From JANWXR01 sp964608265 (lineage in GTDB: Bacteria; Chloroflexota; Anaerolineae; Anaerolineales; UBA6663), in assembly GCA_964608265.1 (NCBI GenBank), contig CAZSNP010000027.1:1-54951 (forward strand): DNA of 54,951 nt, read 5' to 3'. Position numbers and translations under genes: made by a program. Numbering within the stretch: the first letter of the stretch is position 1; each line of letters begins with the position of its first letter. The notes under the pieces are model-generated. The model was not told where the DNA came from and did not search any database. It saw nothing but the letters and a program-made list of their open reading frames with translations. Positions 1-7,571 of this stretch are shown piece by piece.

Positions 1-37
1 CTTAGCGTCCCCTGCGCCTTTGCGTCAAAGACGCTCC
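1..37. repeat. Right arm of a CGCAAAG-word intercistronic palindrome
   Basis: This AT-richer spacer contains GCGCCTTTGCGTCAAAGAC, the same word (CTTTGCGTC) seen in palindromes at 9298-9374 and 49124-49203. Only one arm lies inside the window. It sits directly upstream of the EIIA-HPr gene, which implies that a co-directional gene lies just outside the left edge. Confidence 0.6.
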
Positions 38-38
38 T

Positions 39-815
39 ATGATTGACGAGCAACTCATCCTCCTCAACTTGCGGGCCGAGAGCGCCGAAGCTGTGATCCG
101 CGCCCTCGGCGCGCGGATGGAGGCGACGGGTTACGTGAAAGTAAGCTGGGCCGAGGCGGTGCTGGCGCGCGAGAAGATATACGCCACCGGCTTGCCGACC
201 GAGGTGCCCGTTGGGCTGCCGCACACCGATGTCGAACACTGTCTGCAACCGACGATTGCGGTGGCCACGCTCGCCCAGCCGGTGAGGTGGGGGATGATGG
301 GCGACCCGGCGCAGACCGTCTCCGTGCAGACGGTGTTCGCGCTTTCGGTCGTCAAGCCGGATGAACAGGTGAAGACGCTGACCCGGTTAATCGACTTCTG
401 CCAGGTGCCGGAGAACCTGCAGGAGTTGCGCAACACCGCCACAGTGAAGCAGGCGGCGGAACTGTTGCGCGCGCGATTGGCGGTGCTCCCCCGCTCCCAG
501 CGGGAGAGCGGGCCGGCGGGTGAGGGCGAGCCGCAATCCCACCCTGCCTCCATCACCCTTACCATCACGCACCCAGTCGGCCTGCACGCGCGGCCAGCGG
601 CCAAATTCGTGCAGACCGCTGCTCGGTTCCAATCCAGGATAGAAGCCACCAACCTCACCCGGGGCAACGGCCCCGTCAACGCCAAAAGCGTCCTCAAAAT
701 CCTCACCCTCGCTGTGCAACAGGGCCACGCCATCCACCTGCAGGCCGATGGCCCCGACGCCCGCGCAGCTCTGGCCGCGCTGCGCGAACTTGTGGAGGGC
801 AACTTCGGCGAGTAA
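39..815 (+). CDS. PTS fructose/galactitol-type EIIA fused to HPr
   Basis: This is a cytoplasmic phosphocarrier fusion. Residues 1-148 form a PTS_EIIA type 2 domain with the phospho-acceptor His62 in GLPHTD. Residues 170-258 form an HPr domain with His183 in GLHARPA and a Ser46-like site at Ser217 in NAKSVLKIL. EIIA-HPr fusions are known (FruB/DTP type), but this one lacks a fructose EIIBC neighbour; the permease downstream is glucitol-type and has its own EIIA at 7572-7937. The fusion could therefore feed another permease or act as a regulatory phospho-relay. The linker (about residues 150-168) is encoded by a copy of a dispersed GC-rich repeat. No clear ribosome site precedes the ATG. It is separated from the sorC operon by an operator-like region, so it may belong to the upstream operon. 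The domain calls are firm and the physiological partner is not. Confidence 0.92.
   Translation: MIDEQLILLNLRAESAEAVIRALGARMEATGYVKVSWAEAVLAREKIYATGLPTEVPVGLPHTDVEHCLQPTIAVATLAQPVRWGMMGDPAQTVSVQTVFALSVVKPDEQVKTLTRLIDFCQVPENLQELRNTATVKQAAELLRARLAVLPRSQRESGPAGEGEPQSHPASITLTITHPVGLHARPAAKFVQTAARFQSRIEATNLTRGNGPVNAKSVLKILTLAVQQGHAIHLQADGPDARAALAALRELVEGNFGE
486..538 (+). repeat. Half copy of the ~100-bp double-hairpin element inside the EIIA-HPr gene
   Basis: The segment matches the right half of the elements at 47750-47849 and 51508-51608, including hairpin 2 (loop AGC), the terminal repeat GGTGAGGGCG and the flank AGCCGCAATC. It is read in frame as the interdomain linker of the fusion. The hairpin carries paired changes (CCCGCTC against GAGCGGG) that keep the stem. 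Confidence 0.75.
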
Positions 816-819
816 TGCA

Positions 820-844
820 CATGTGTGAATGTTGTTCACACATG
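820..844. promoter_or_regulatory. Perfect 10-bp inverted repeat, candidate SorC operator
   Basis: CATGTGTGAA and TTCACACATG form perfect 10-bp arms around the 5-nt spacer TGTTG. It lies just upstream of the -35 box of the sorC promoter. Its right half (TTCACACATGCGT, 835-847) recurs at 877-889. The position and symmetry fit an operator for the downstream SorC-family regulator; binding is inferred. Confidence 0.6.
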
Positions 845-845
845 C

Positions 846-874
846 GTGACAAATGCAGACAAAGGGGTTATAAC
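846..874 (+). promoter_or_regulatory. Candidate sigma-70 promoter of the sorC-PTS operon
   Basis: GTGACA at 846-851 and TATAAC at 869-874 are separated by exactly 17 nt. The predicted start lies near 881, about 64 nt upstream of the regulator's GTG. It is framed by the inverted repeat at 820-844 and the half-site at 877-889. Confidence 0.55.
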
Positions 875-876
875 AG

Positions 877-889
877 TTCAAACATGCAT
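877..889 (+). promoter_or_regulatory. Second operator half-site over the transcription start
   Basis: TTCAAACATGCAT matches TTCACACATGCGT (835-847) at 11 of 13 positions. It starts exactly 42 bp (four helical turns) downstream, so both boxes face the same side of the DNA. It covers the predicted +1, consistent with repression by a looping multimeric regulator. Confidence 0.5.
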
Positions 890-944
890 CGCTAGCACAG
901 TTTCCACTTATCCAGGCAGCAAAATCAAATAAGCAGCACTAACA

Positions 945-1985
945 GTGTCCACAGAAAAACTGGCGAGGACGGCTGTGTCTCGACGCGTCCCTGTGTCAAG
1001 CGACAACGGACAAAAACCCCCCGATGGCGACCGGCTCGAACTCCTGGCCCGCATCGCCGGGCTGTATTACGAAGACCGGCTGACGCAGGAGGAGATCGCC
1101 CAGCAAACGGGCTATTCGCGCTCGATGATCTCGCGCTTCCTCACCGAGGCGCGCGACCTCAGCGTGGTCGAGGTCAAGGTCAATTACCCGCTGGGGCGGC
1201 AGCGCGAGCTGGAGCAGAGGCTGCAGGCAGCGCTGGATTTGAAGGGTGTGCGTGTGCTCTCGCGCGGCACGCTCGATTACGCGCAGATGATGCGCCGCCT
1301 CGGGACGCTGGCCGCGCGCGCAGTGGAAGAACTGGTGCAGGACAACACCACCATCGGCGTGTCATGGGGGATGGGCGTGTGGGAGCTGACCAACGCCCTC
1401 CGCCCGCAGCCCCGCGCCGGTGTCCACATCGTGCAGATGATGGGTGCATTGGCCGCCGGCGAGCCGGAGACCGACGGCCCCGAACTGGCGCGCCGGCTGG
1501 CCCGCATCTTCAGCGGGCGCTACACCACCCTGCCCATGCCGCTGATCGTGGATAGCGAATCCATCAGCCAATCGCTGCGCGCGGACCAGCGCTTCAAGCG
1601 TGTGACAGCGTATTGCCAGGAAGCGCAACTCGCCCTCATCGGCGCGGGCACGGTGGACCCGGAACGCAGCAGCATGTTGCGCGCGGGCTACCTCTCCGAC
1701 GAGCAATTGCAGGAGTTGCGCGACGCCGGCGCGGTCGGCGACGTATGTGCGCTGCATTACGACTTGCGCGGCGAGTTGATTGATACCCCCCTCACCCGGC
1801 GCATGGTGACGATTGACGCGCCTACGCTCAAAGCCATCCCAACCAAATTGGCCGTCGCGGGCGGGCAATACAAAGCGGCCACCATCCTGGGCGCGTGCCG
1901 GGCGGGCTTCATTGATATGTTAGTGACGGACGACGTGGCCGCGAACAGCTTGTTGAGCATGATGTCAGGAGACAAGTTGGCGTGA
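945..1985 (+). CDS. SorC/DeoR-type sugar-binding transcriptional regulator
   Basis: This 346-residue protein has an N-terminal helix-turn-helix (about residues 31-70, with LTQEEIAQQTGYSRSMISRF) and a C-terminal SorC sugar-phosphate-binding domain. SorC-family proteins are tetrameric repressors or activators released by phosphorylated sugars. It heads the E1/E2-PTS operon and probably controls it and itself through the repeats at 820-889. The start is GTG without a visible Shine-Dalgarno sequence, and the first ~28 residues are poorly conserved in character, so a start a few codons downstream is possible. Its stop overlaps the GTG of the E1alpha gene (GTGA), implying translational coupling. 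The family assignment is secure; the inducer is unknown, and a polyol phosphate made by the PTS is the natural guess. Confidence 0.9.
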   Translation: MSTEKLARTAVSRRVPVSSDNGQKPPDGDRLELLARIAGLYYEDRLTQEEIAQQTGYSRSMISRFLTEARDLSVVEVKVNYPLGRQRELEQRLQAALDLKGVRVLSRGTLDYAQMMRRLGTLAARAVEELVQDNTTIGVSWGMGVWELTNALRPQPRAGVHIVQMMGALAAGEPETDGPELARRLARIFSGRYTTLPMPLIVDSESISQSLRADQRFKRVTAYCQEAQLALIGAGTVDPERSSMLRAGYLSDEQLQELRDAGAVGDVCALHYDLRGELIDTPLTRRMVTIDAPTLKAIPTKLAVAGGQYKAATILGACRAGFIDMLVTDDVAANSLLSMMSGDKLA

Positions 1986-2968
1986 ATGAGAACGGTCTGC
2001 CGGCCAAGGTTGAGCTGGCGCGATTGGGCCACGATTGGGCGCGGTCGCGGCTCGACACGATGCTCCTCATCCGCGCCTTCGAGGAAAGGGCCGAGGAGTT
2101 GTTCTCGCTGGGGCGCGTGCACGGCACCATGCACCTCTCCATCGGGCAGGAGGCCAGCGCGGTGGGCGCGGCCAGCGCGTTGCGCGAGGGCGATTATCTC
2201 CTTAACCACCATCGCGGGCACGGGCACTGTCTGGCGTGGTTCGGCAGCGACGTGGACGCGATGATGGCCGAGTTCATGGGCAAGGAGACCGGCTACTGTC
2301 GCGGGCGCGGCGGCTCGATGCACATCGCCAACGTCGAGGCCAACAACCTCGGCGCGAACGGCATCGTCGGCGGCGGGCTGCCCATCTCGGTCGGCGTCGG
2401 GCTGAGCATCAAACAACGCAAGACGGCACAAGTCTGCCTCACCACTTTCGGGGACGGCGGCGCGAACACCGGCGCGTTTCACGAGAGCCTCAACATGGCC
2501 AGCATCTGGCGGTTGCCGGTGATCTATCTGTGTGAGAACAATCAGTACGCCATGTCCATGCCGATGCAGCGCGCCTTCAACATCGAGCGCATCAGCCGGC
2601 GCGCTGCCGCGTACGGCATGGCCGGCGTGACGATAGACGGCAACGATTTGCTGGCCGTGTACGCCGCCGTGCGCGAGGCCGCCGAACGCGCGCGCTCCGG
2701 TGGCGGGCCGGCGCTCGTCGAGGCAGTCACCTATCGCTGGCGCGGCCACAGCAAAAGCGACAAGCAAGCGTACCGCACGCGCGACGAGGTGAAGGAGTGG
2801 CAGGGGCGCGATCCCATCATTCGCTTTGCCGCAGTCATGGGCCTGAGCGAGTCCGAACTCGAGGGCGCGCGGTCTCAGGCCGTGGCCCGCATCGAAGCCG
2901 CCGTAGCCTTCGCCGAGGCCAGCCCCGAACCCTCAGTCGACTCCATCACGGAGGGCGTGTATGCCTGA
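1982..2968 (+). CDS. Thiamine-dependent dehydrogenase E1 component, alpha subunit
   Basis: This is the alpha subunit of a heterotetrameric pyruvate/acetoin/branched-chain type E1, which decarboxylates or cleaves an alpha-keto substrate and passes the acyl group to E2. The thiamine-diphosphate motif is complete (GDGG at 157-160 to CENN at 184-187), and the HRGHGH segment (78-82) typical of this family is present. At 328 residues the length is normal. It starts at GTG 1982, overlapping the sorC stop by 4 bp. An ATG at 1986 is in the wrong frame. Location in a PTS/GutM operon rather than with a lipoamide dehydrogenase favours an acetoin-like or unknown alpha-diketone or ketol substrate over housekeeping pyruvate; the substrate cannot be read from sequence alone. 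Confidence 0.92.
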   Translation: MNENGLPAKVELARLGHDWARSRLDTMLLIRAFEERAEELFSLGRVHGTMHLSIGQEASAVGAASALREGDYLLNHHRGHGHCLAWFGSDVDAMMAEFMGKETGYCRGRGGSMHIANVEANNLGANGIVGGGLPISVGVGLSIKQRKTAQVCLTTFGDGGANTGAFHESLNMASIWRLPVIYLCENNQYAMSMPMQRAFNIERISRRAAAYGMAGVTIDGNDLLAVYAAVREAAERARSGGGPALVEAVTYRWRGHSKSDKQAYRTRDEVKEWQGRDPIIRFAAVMGLSESELEGARSQAVARIEAAVAFAEASPEPSVDSITEGVYA

Positions 2969-4010
2969 GGTGATGGCTGCGCCCGCTGCGCTGCCCGTGT
3001 ACGAGGCGCCACCCGCGGGCGTCACGCGCGAGCTGACCTACGTCGAGGCGGTGCGCGAGGCGCTGCGCCAGAGCATGGCCGCCGACGAGCGCGTCTTCCT
3101 CATCGGTGAGGATGTGGGCGTGTACGGCGGCGCGTTCGGCGCGAGCGCGGGGCTGCTGCAGGAGTTCGGCGAGGCGCGCGTGATTGACACCCCCATCTCC
3201 GAGGCCGGCATCGCCGGCGCGTGCATCGGCGCGGCGCTCACCGGCCTGCGTCCGGTCGGCGAAATCCAGTTTATGGATTTCATCACCATCAGCATGGAAC
3301 AGCTCGTGCTGCAAGCCGCCAAGATCCGGTTCATGTTCGGCGGCAAGGCCAGCGTGCCGATGGTGCTGCGCACGCCGGGCGGCGCGGGCACGGGCGCGGC
3401 GGCCCAGCATTCCGAATCGCTCGAGAACTGGTTTGTGCACATCCCCGGCCTCAAGGTCGTCATGCCGAGCCATCCATTCGACGCCAAAGGCCTGCTCATC
3501 GCCGCCATCGCCGACGACAACCCGGTCATCGTCATCGAGCACAAATTGCTGTACCGCACCAAAGGCGTCGTGCCCGAGGAGAGGTACACCATCCCGCTCG
3601 GGCGCAGCCGCGTGGCGCGCGCGGGTCAACATCTCACGCTCGTCGCCACCTCGCTCATGGTCAACCGTGCTCTCGATGCGGCGACGACGCTGGCAGCGGA
3701 GGGCATCGAAGTGGAGGTCATTGACCCGCGCACCCTCAGCCCGCTCGACGACGGGCCGATTGTCGAGAGCGTGAAGAAGACCGGGCGCGCGCTGGTCGTG
3801 CACGAAGCGGCCAAGACCGGCGGCTTCGGCGGCGAGGTCGTGGGCCGCATCGTCGAGAGCGAAGCGTTCGATTACCTCGAAGCGCCGGTGCGCCGCCTGG
3901 CCGGGCTTGATATCCCGATCCCCTACAACCGCACGCTCGAAGCGCACACCGTGCCGCAGGTCGAGGGCATTGTGGCCGAGGCACGCAGGATTGTGCGAGG
4001 CGAGTATTGA
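2961..4010 (+). CDS. Thiamine-dependent dehydrogenase E1 component, beta subunit
   Basis: This is the beta subunit partner of the preceding gene (349 residues, normal length). Family segments are clear: VREALRQSMAADERVFLIGEDVG, the FGASAGLL...DTPISEAGIAG stretch, and the C-terminal transketolase-like domain with HEAAKTGGFGGEV. The ATG is preceded by GGAGGGCG and overlaps the alpha gene by 8 bp, so the two subunits are translated together. The first 25 residues (alanine/proline rich) extend beyond the usual start of the family. Confidence 0.92.
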   Translation: MPEVMAAPAALPVYEAPPAGVTRELTYVEAVREALRQSMAADERVFLIGEDVGVYGGAFGASAGLLQEFGEARVIDTPISEAGIAGACIGAALTGLRPVGEIQFMDFITISMEQLVLQAAKIRFMFGGKASVPMVLRTPGGAGTGAAAQHSESLENWFVHIPGLKVVMPSHPFDAKGLLIAAIADDNPVIVIEHKLLYRTKGVVPEERYTIPLGRSRVARAGQHLTLVATSLMVNRALDAATTLAAEGIEVEVIDPRTLSPLDDGPIVESVKKTGRALVVHEAAKTGGFGGEVVGRIVESEAFDYLEAPVRRLAGLDIPIPYNRTLEAHTVPQVEGIVAEARRIVRGEY

Positions 4011-4013
4011 CGG

Positions 4014-4082
4014 GAAACGTGTTGCGGGAGGCGTGATGAACTCTTCGACTCTCACGTTTCACGTATCACGCATCACGTGATT
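4014..4082. repeat. CACGTTTCACG-word palindrome between E1beta and E2
   Basis: The right half reads TCACGTTTCACGTATCACG followed by CATCACGTGA. The left half carries GGGAAACGTG and GGCGTGATGA in reverse orientation. It fills the 82-nt spacer between two co-directional genes. It follows the same design as the other word palindromes in the window but uses a different word. Confidence 0.6.
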
Positions 4083-4092
4083 ACGACGACCA

Positions 4093-5379
4093 ATGGCTAA
4101 AGCCGTGATCATGCCCAAGTTCGGTTTCACGCAGGAGAGCGCGGAGATTGTCCGCTGGCTCAAGCGCGCCGGTGATTCGGTCGAACAGGGCGAGCCGATT
4201 GCGGAAGTGACGACCGACAAGGTCAACATGGAAGTGGAGGCCCCGGCCTCCGGCATCCTCGATGGGTTGCGGTTTGCCGAGGGCGACACCGTTCCGGTGA
4301 CGGACATCATCGCCTACATCCGCGCCGTGAACGAGACCTTGCCGGCCATCGTGGAGACGCCCCACCGGGGCGCCTCGGCGGAGGCCCGTCGCGCCACGCC
4401 CCTGGCGCAGAAGATGGCGCAGGACAAAGGCGTGGATTTGACGGCCCTCACCGGCACCGGCCCGCGCGGTCGCATCACCACACGTGACATCACCGGGGCG
4501 ACGGCGCCCCGCGCCGTGCCTGCCGCCCGTCGCCTCGCGCGTGAATTGGGGGTTGACCTCGCCGCCGTCTCCGGCACCGGCCCGCGCAGCCGCGTGCAAT
4601 CGGAGGATGTTCGACGGATGACCGAAGACCGAGGACGGAAGCAAGCCGACCCTGCGCCGGCTGCCGCCGGCCGTCCACCGTCCGTCATCCCACTCGCCGG
4701 TATGCGCCGCACCATCGCGCAGCGGCTGCAAAAGAGTTACCAAGAGTCGCCGCACATCTTCTTCGAGGCGGAGATTGATGTGACCGGAGCCGAGGCGCTG
4801 CGGGCCACAGCCAATGAACGCCTGGGCAAAGGCCAGCTCAAGGTCAGCCTCACCGCCCTCATCGCCAGGGCGTGCGCGTGGGCGCTGGGCCGCCACCCGA
4901 TGGTCAACGCCCGGATCGAGGGCGATGACATACTGCTGCTCGCAGAGATCAACCTCGGCATCGCGGTGGCGCTCGACGCCGCTGAATACGGCGGAGGACT
5001 GATCGTGCCGGTCGTGCGCGACGTGCCGCGCAAGGGCCTGGCGCAACTGGCGGCGGAGATTGCAGATTTGGCCGAACGCGCGCGCACCAACCGCCTGCGC
5101 CCGGACGACGTGGCCGGCGGCACATTCACCATTTCCAACCTTGGCATGTTCGGGGTGGATCGGTTCACGGCCATCATCAACCCGCCGCAGGCCGCCATCC
5201 TCGCGGTAGGCCGCGTGCGCAAACAGTTTGTGCCGGATGCGGCCGATCAACCGGTGGCCCGCCCGCTCATGTCGGTCACGCTTTCCGCCGATCACCGCAT
5301 CGTGGATGGCGCGGTGGCGGCGCGTTTTTTGAAAGACCTGCGCGACGGGCTGGAGCGGCCCGAGCTGATGATGATTTAG
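4093..5379 (+). CDS. Dihydrolipoamide acyltransferase (E2) with two E3-binding domains
   Basis: This is the E2 core of the dehydrogenase complex. In order: a lipoyl domain (1-78, lipoyl Lys43 in TDKVNMEV), a first peripheral-subunit-binding domain (about 100-133, ending GTGPRGRI), a second full one (about 140-173, ending GTGPRSRV), a short linker (175-199) and the acetyltransferase domain to residue 428, with the active motif DHRIVDG (His401, Asp405). Most E2 proteins have a single binding domain, so the tandem pair is odd and might hold both E1 and E3. The linker after it is encoded by a palindromic word repeat (4616-4690). No E3 (lipoamide dehydrogenase) gene is in the window, so E3 must be shared from elsewhere. 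Confidence 0.92.
   Translation: MAKAVIMPKFGFTQESAEIVRWLKRAGDSVEQGEPIAEVTTDKVNMEVEAPASGILDGLRFAEGDTVPVTDIIAYIRAVNETLPAIVETPHRGASAEARRATPLAQKMAQDKGVDLTALTGTGPRGRITTRDITGATAPRAVPAARRLARELGVDLAAVSGTGPRSRVQSEDVRRMTEDRGRKQADPAPAAAGRPPSVIPLAGMRRTIAQRLQKSYQESPHIFFEAEIDVTGAEALRATANERLGKGQLKVSLTALIARACAWALGRHPMVNARIEGDDILLLAEINLGIAVALDAAEYGGGLIVPVVRDVPRKGLAQLAAEIADLAERARTNRLRPDDVAGGTFTISNLGMFGVDRFTAIINPPQAAILAVGRVRKQFVPDAADQPVARPLMSVTLSADHRIVDGAVAARFLKDLRDGLERPELMMI
4616..4690. repeat. GACCGAAGACCG-word palindrome inside the E2 gene
   Basis: GGATGACCGAAGACCG and GGACGG on the left face CCGTCCACCG and TCCGTCATCC on the right, forming an interrupted palindrome. It encodes the charged and Ala/Pro linker between the second binding domain and the catalytic domain. 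It resembles the intercistronic word palindromes and may be a captured copy. Confidence 0.5.
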
Positions 5380-5387
5380 GAGGTGGC

Positions 5388-5828
5388 ATGTCGACGACGG
5401 CGACCGTCATCATTTTGATGTTAGCCATCATGTGGGCGTTGCAATACGCGCTGTCGTTCTGGCAGATGCGCCGCTATTACCGGCGGCTCGCCGAGTTGCG
5501 ACGCGAGGGCATGGTCTGGGTGGGGATGGCCGGCTCGGCCTGGCGGCGGCGGCAATACGCAGTGCTCGTCGTGGATCGCGATAACGGCATCGTGCGCGCC
5601 GAGCAATTGTCGGGATGGACGGTGCTGGCGGCCCTCAAGCCTGTTCCGGGATTGGAAGGCAGGCCGGTAAGTGACCTGACCGACGATGCGCTTGAGTTGC
5701 CGGTGTCCGGCAAGTTGTTGCTGGCTCTGCGCGACGCGGTCAAGCACATGGAAGCGTACGCCCGGAAGAAGGAAGCCGAAGCCCAGGCTGATAATGGGGC
5801 GCTGGCCGCTTCATCACCGCTTGCCTGA
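5388..5828 (+). CDS. gutM: GutM-family glucitol operon activator
   Basis: This 146-residue protein has one N-terminal membrane helix (about residues 5-25) followed by the GutM cytoplasmic domain (LRREGMVWVGMAGSAWRRRQYAVLVVDRDNGIVRAEQLSGW, here split mentally into MVWVGMAGS and YAVLVVDRDN blocks). In enterobacteria GutM activates the glucitol PTS operon, and family members regularly sit next to glucitol-type EIIC genes as here. The ATG follows a strong AGGAGGTGG at 5378-5386, which overlaps the E2 stop codon. Its role is probably to tune or stabilise the PTS system. Family identity is good; the mechanism outside enterobacteria is not established. Confidence 0.85.
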   Translation: MSTTATVIILMLAIMWALQYALSFWQMRRYYRRLAELRREGMVWVGMAGSAWRRRQYAVLVVDRDNGIVRAEQLSGWTVLAALKPVPGLEGRPVSDLTDDALELPVSGKLLLALRDAVKHMEAYARKKEAEAQADNGALAASSPLA

Positions 5829-5948
5829 CAACCCGATGTGCCCTCGAGCGCAGAAAGGACCGTCTATCGGCGATCAATCAACCATCACTTGTGTACGTCA
5901 CTTGGAATCGCTGGTCGGAATCAATTTCAGAGAAAGGAAGCAGCAGCC

Positions 5949-6482
5949 ATGGACTTTCTAGTTCAATTGGCCGAGGGGTTTATCGGCATCTTCAAGGCCG
6001 GTGCAGATTGGTGGTGGGCCGTCTTCGTCGGAATCGTGCCGTTGGTCATCGTCCTTATGACGGCGTTCAATGCCGTCATCGCCTGGATCGGCCACGAACG
6101 CATCGAGGGCTTTAGCAAGTTCGCCTCGCAGGAGGGCATTGCCTTTCTGCCCTTGCGCTACTTGTTACTCCCGGTCGTGGCCGTGTTTGTTCTGACGAAC
6201 CCGATGGCCTACACGATGGGTCGCTTCTTGCCCGAAAGATACAAGCCGGCGTTCTATGACTCGGCCGTATCCTTTGTGCATCCACCGCTTGGCATCCTGC
6301 CGCACGTTAACCCGGGTGAACTGTTTGTGTGGGCGGGTATTGCAACCGGCGTACAGACGGCGCATGGCGCGACAGCAATGGCTGATCTGGCTGTCCGCTA
6401 TTTGCTCACCGGGTTGCTCGTCATCCTGATCCGCGGCATCGTCACTGAGCGCATCACCGCCATGATGTGGAAGAAGGCATAG
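5949..6482 (+). CDS. srlA: PTS glucitol/sorbitol EIIC component
   Basis: This 177-residue integral membrane protein is homologous to SrlA, the first membrane half of the glucitol permease. It shows several hydrophobic segments (about 15-37, 60-85, 120-145, 150-165). The frame stays open upstream to 5838, but the ATG at 5949 follows GAAAGGAAG (5932-5940) and gives MDFLVQLAEGF, matching the family start and length. It works with the next three genes to import and phosphorylate a polyol. Confidence 0.9.
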   Translation: MDFLVQLAEGFIGIFKAGADWWWAVFVGIVPLVIVLMTAFNAVIAWIGHERIEGFSKFASQEGIAFLPLRYLLLPVVAVFVLTNPMAYTMGRFLPERYKPAFYDSAVSFVHPPLGILPHVNPGELFVWAGIATGVQTAHGATAMADLAVRYLLTGLLVILIRGIVTERITAMMWKKA

Positions 6483-6492
6483 GAGGCAAGAC

Positions 6493-7026
6493 ATGCAAGC
6501 ATTCACTGGTTTTCTCACTCGCTTTGGCCGGTTGATGGGTAGCCTTGTCGGCACCATGTTCCAGGCCGGTCGTGAGGCTGTGGATCAGGTGTGGAAGAAC
6601 ATCCTGCCGTTCCTGGCCTTTGTGGCGGTCATCGTCGGTATCATGAATGGAACCGGGTTGGGCACTGTGATTGCGACCGCCCTCGAACCGCTGGCCTCCA
6701 GCGTCATCGGTTTGATAGTGTTGTCGCTCATCATCGGCCTGCCCGTGCTCTCGCCGCTGCTTGGGCCGGGTGCAGTGATCGCGCAGATCATCGGCACGCT
6801 GCTCGGCACGCTATTTGCCAACAAAACGCTTCCGCTATCGGCTGCATTGCCCGCGCTGTGGGCGATCAATCCGCAGGTCGGCTGCGACTTCATCCCCGTC
6901 GGCTTGGCCCTCGGCGAAGCCGAGCCGGAGACGGTGGAGGTGGGCGTGCCGGCGGTGTTGTTCTCTCGCCTGATCACCGGCCCCGTGGCCGTGATCATTG
7001 GCTACGTAGCTAGCCTCGGCATGTAA
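6493..7026 (+). CDS. srlE: PTS glucitol EIIBC, membrane (C-terminal) part only
   Basis: This 177-residue protein matches the C-terminal membrane half of enterobacterial SrlE: GREAVDQVWKNILPFLAF, LLGPGAVIAQIIG, CDFIPVGLALGEA. In E. coli SrlE the phosphorylatable EIIB domain comes first in the same chain; here that domain is encoded separately at 7146-7520. The split is clean, with a good AGGAGG at 6481-6486 and a proper stop, so it is a genuine gene arrangement and not a frameshift. It probably forms the permease with the EIIC protein upstream. Confidence 0.9.
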   Translation: MQAFTGFLTRFGRLMGSLVGTMFQAGREAVDQVWKNILPFLAFVAVIVGIMNGTGLGTVIATALEPLASSVIGLIVLSLIIGLPVLSPLLGPGAVIAQIIGTLLGTLFANKTLPLSAALPALWAINPQVGCDFIPVGLALGEAEPETVEVGVPAVLFSRLITGPVAVIIGYVASLGM

Positions 7027-7049
7027 GGCCGGGAGAGATTTCACTGTGG

Positions 7050-7081
7050 AGGGCGAGGGCTAACAACTTGGCCCTCGCCCT
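7050..7081 (+). terminator. Strong hairpin between the split srlE halves
   Basis: GGGCGAGGGC (7051-7060) pairs perfectly with GCCCTCGCCC (7071-7080) across a 10-nt loop, extended by an A-T pair. It is followed by TTCAG rather than a T run. It could be an attenuator or mRNA processing/stability element setting permease to EIIB ratios. Confidence 0.45.
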
Positions 7082-7145
7082 TCAGCCCGCCCTCGTCAAC
7101 TTCACGGCCTAGTTCTGGCATCCCTTTCATGGCAAGGAGCAAAAG

Positions 7146-7520
7146 ATGAGCGAGTACAAAAAAGTCCGCATCAAAAAAGGCCCCAAGGGTTGGGGCGGCC
7201 CGCTGGTCATCGAGCCAAAGCCGGGCAGAGACTTGATTTACTCCGTCACCGGTGGCGGCATCCATCCCGTGGCGGCCAAAATCGCCGAGCTTACCGGCGG
7301 CAAGGCGTTCGATGGCTTCAAATCGAAAGCCGACTTCAGCGAGATCGCCGTGGCGGTCATCGATTGCGGCGGCACGGCGCGCGTGGGTGTGTACCCGATG
7401 AAGAAGGTGTTCACGGTGGACGTGCACCCGACCTCGCCCGCCGGCCCGCTGATGCGCTTCATCACCGAAGACCTGTTCGTCTCCGGGGTGCGGCCCGAAG
7501 ATATCGAAGTCGTTGAATAG
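7146..7520 (+). CDS. PTS glucitol EIIB, stand-alone
   Basis: This 124-residue cytoplasmic protein is equivalent to the N-terminal domain of SrlE. The phosphocysteine is Cys74 in AVIDCGGT, and flanking family segments KGWGGPL and FVSGVRPEDI are conserved. It receives phosphate from the glucitol EIIA and transfers it to the polyol in the membrane domain. AAGGAG lies 7 nt upstream of the ATG. Confidence 0.9.
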   Translation: MSEYKKVRIKKGPKGWGGPLVIEPKPGRDLIYSVTGGGIHPVAAKIAELTGGKAFDGFKSKADFSEIAVAVIDCGGTARVGVYPMKKVFTVDVHPTSPAGPLMRFITEDLFVSGVRPEDIEVVE

Positions 7521-7571
7521 CGTAGCGAGGCGCCGCTGGGCCAGGCCCCCCATCGGGGCGTCTCCAAAAAA

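Noticed and set aside
5838..5948. N-terminal extension of the EIIC gene
   Set aside because: The extra 37 residues are not like EIIC, and a good ribosome site precedes ATG 5949.
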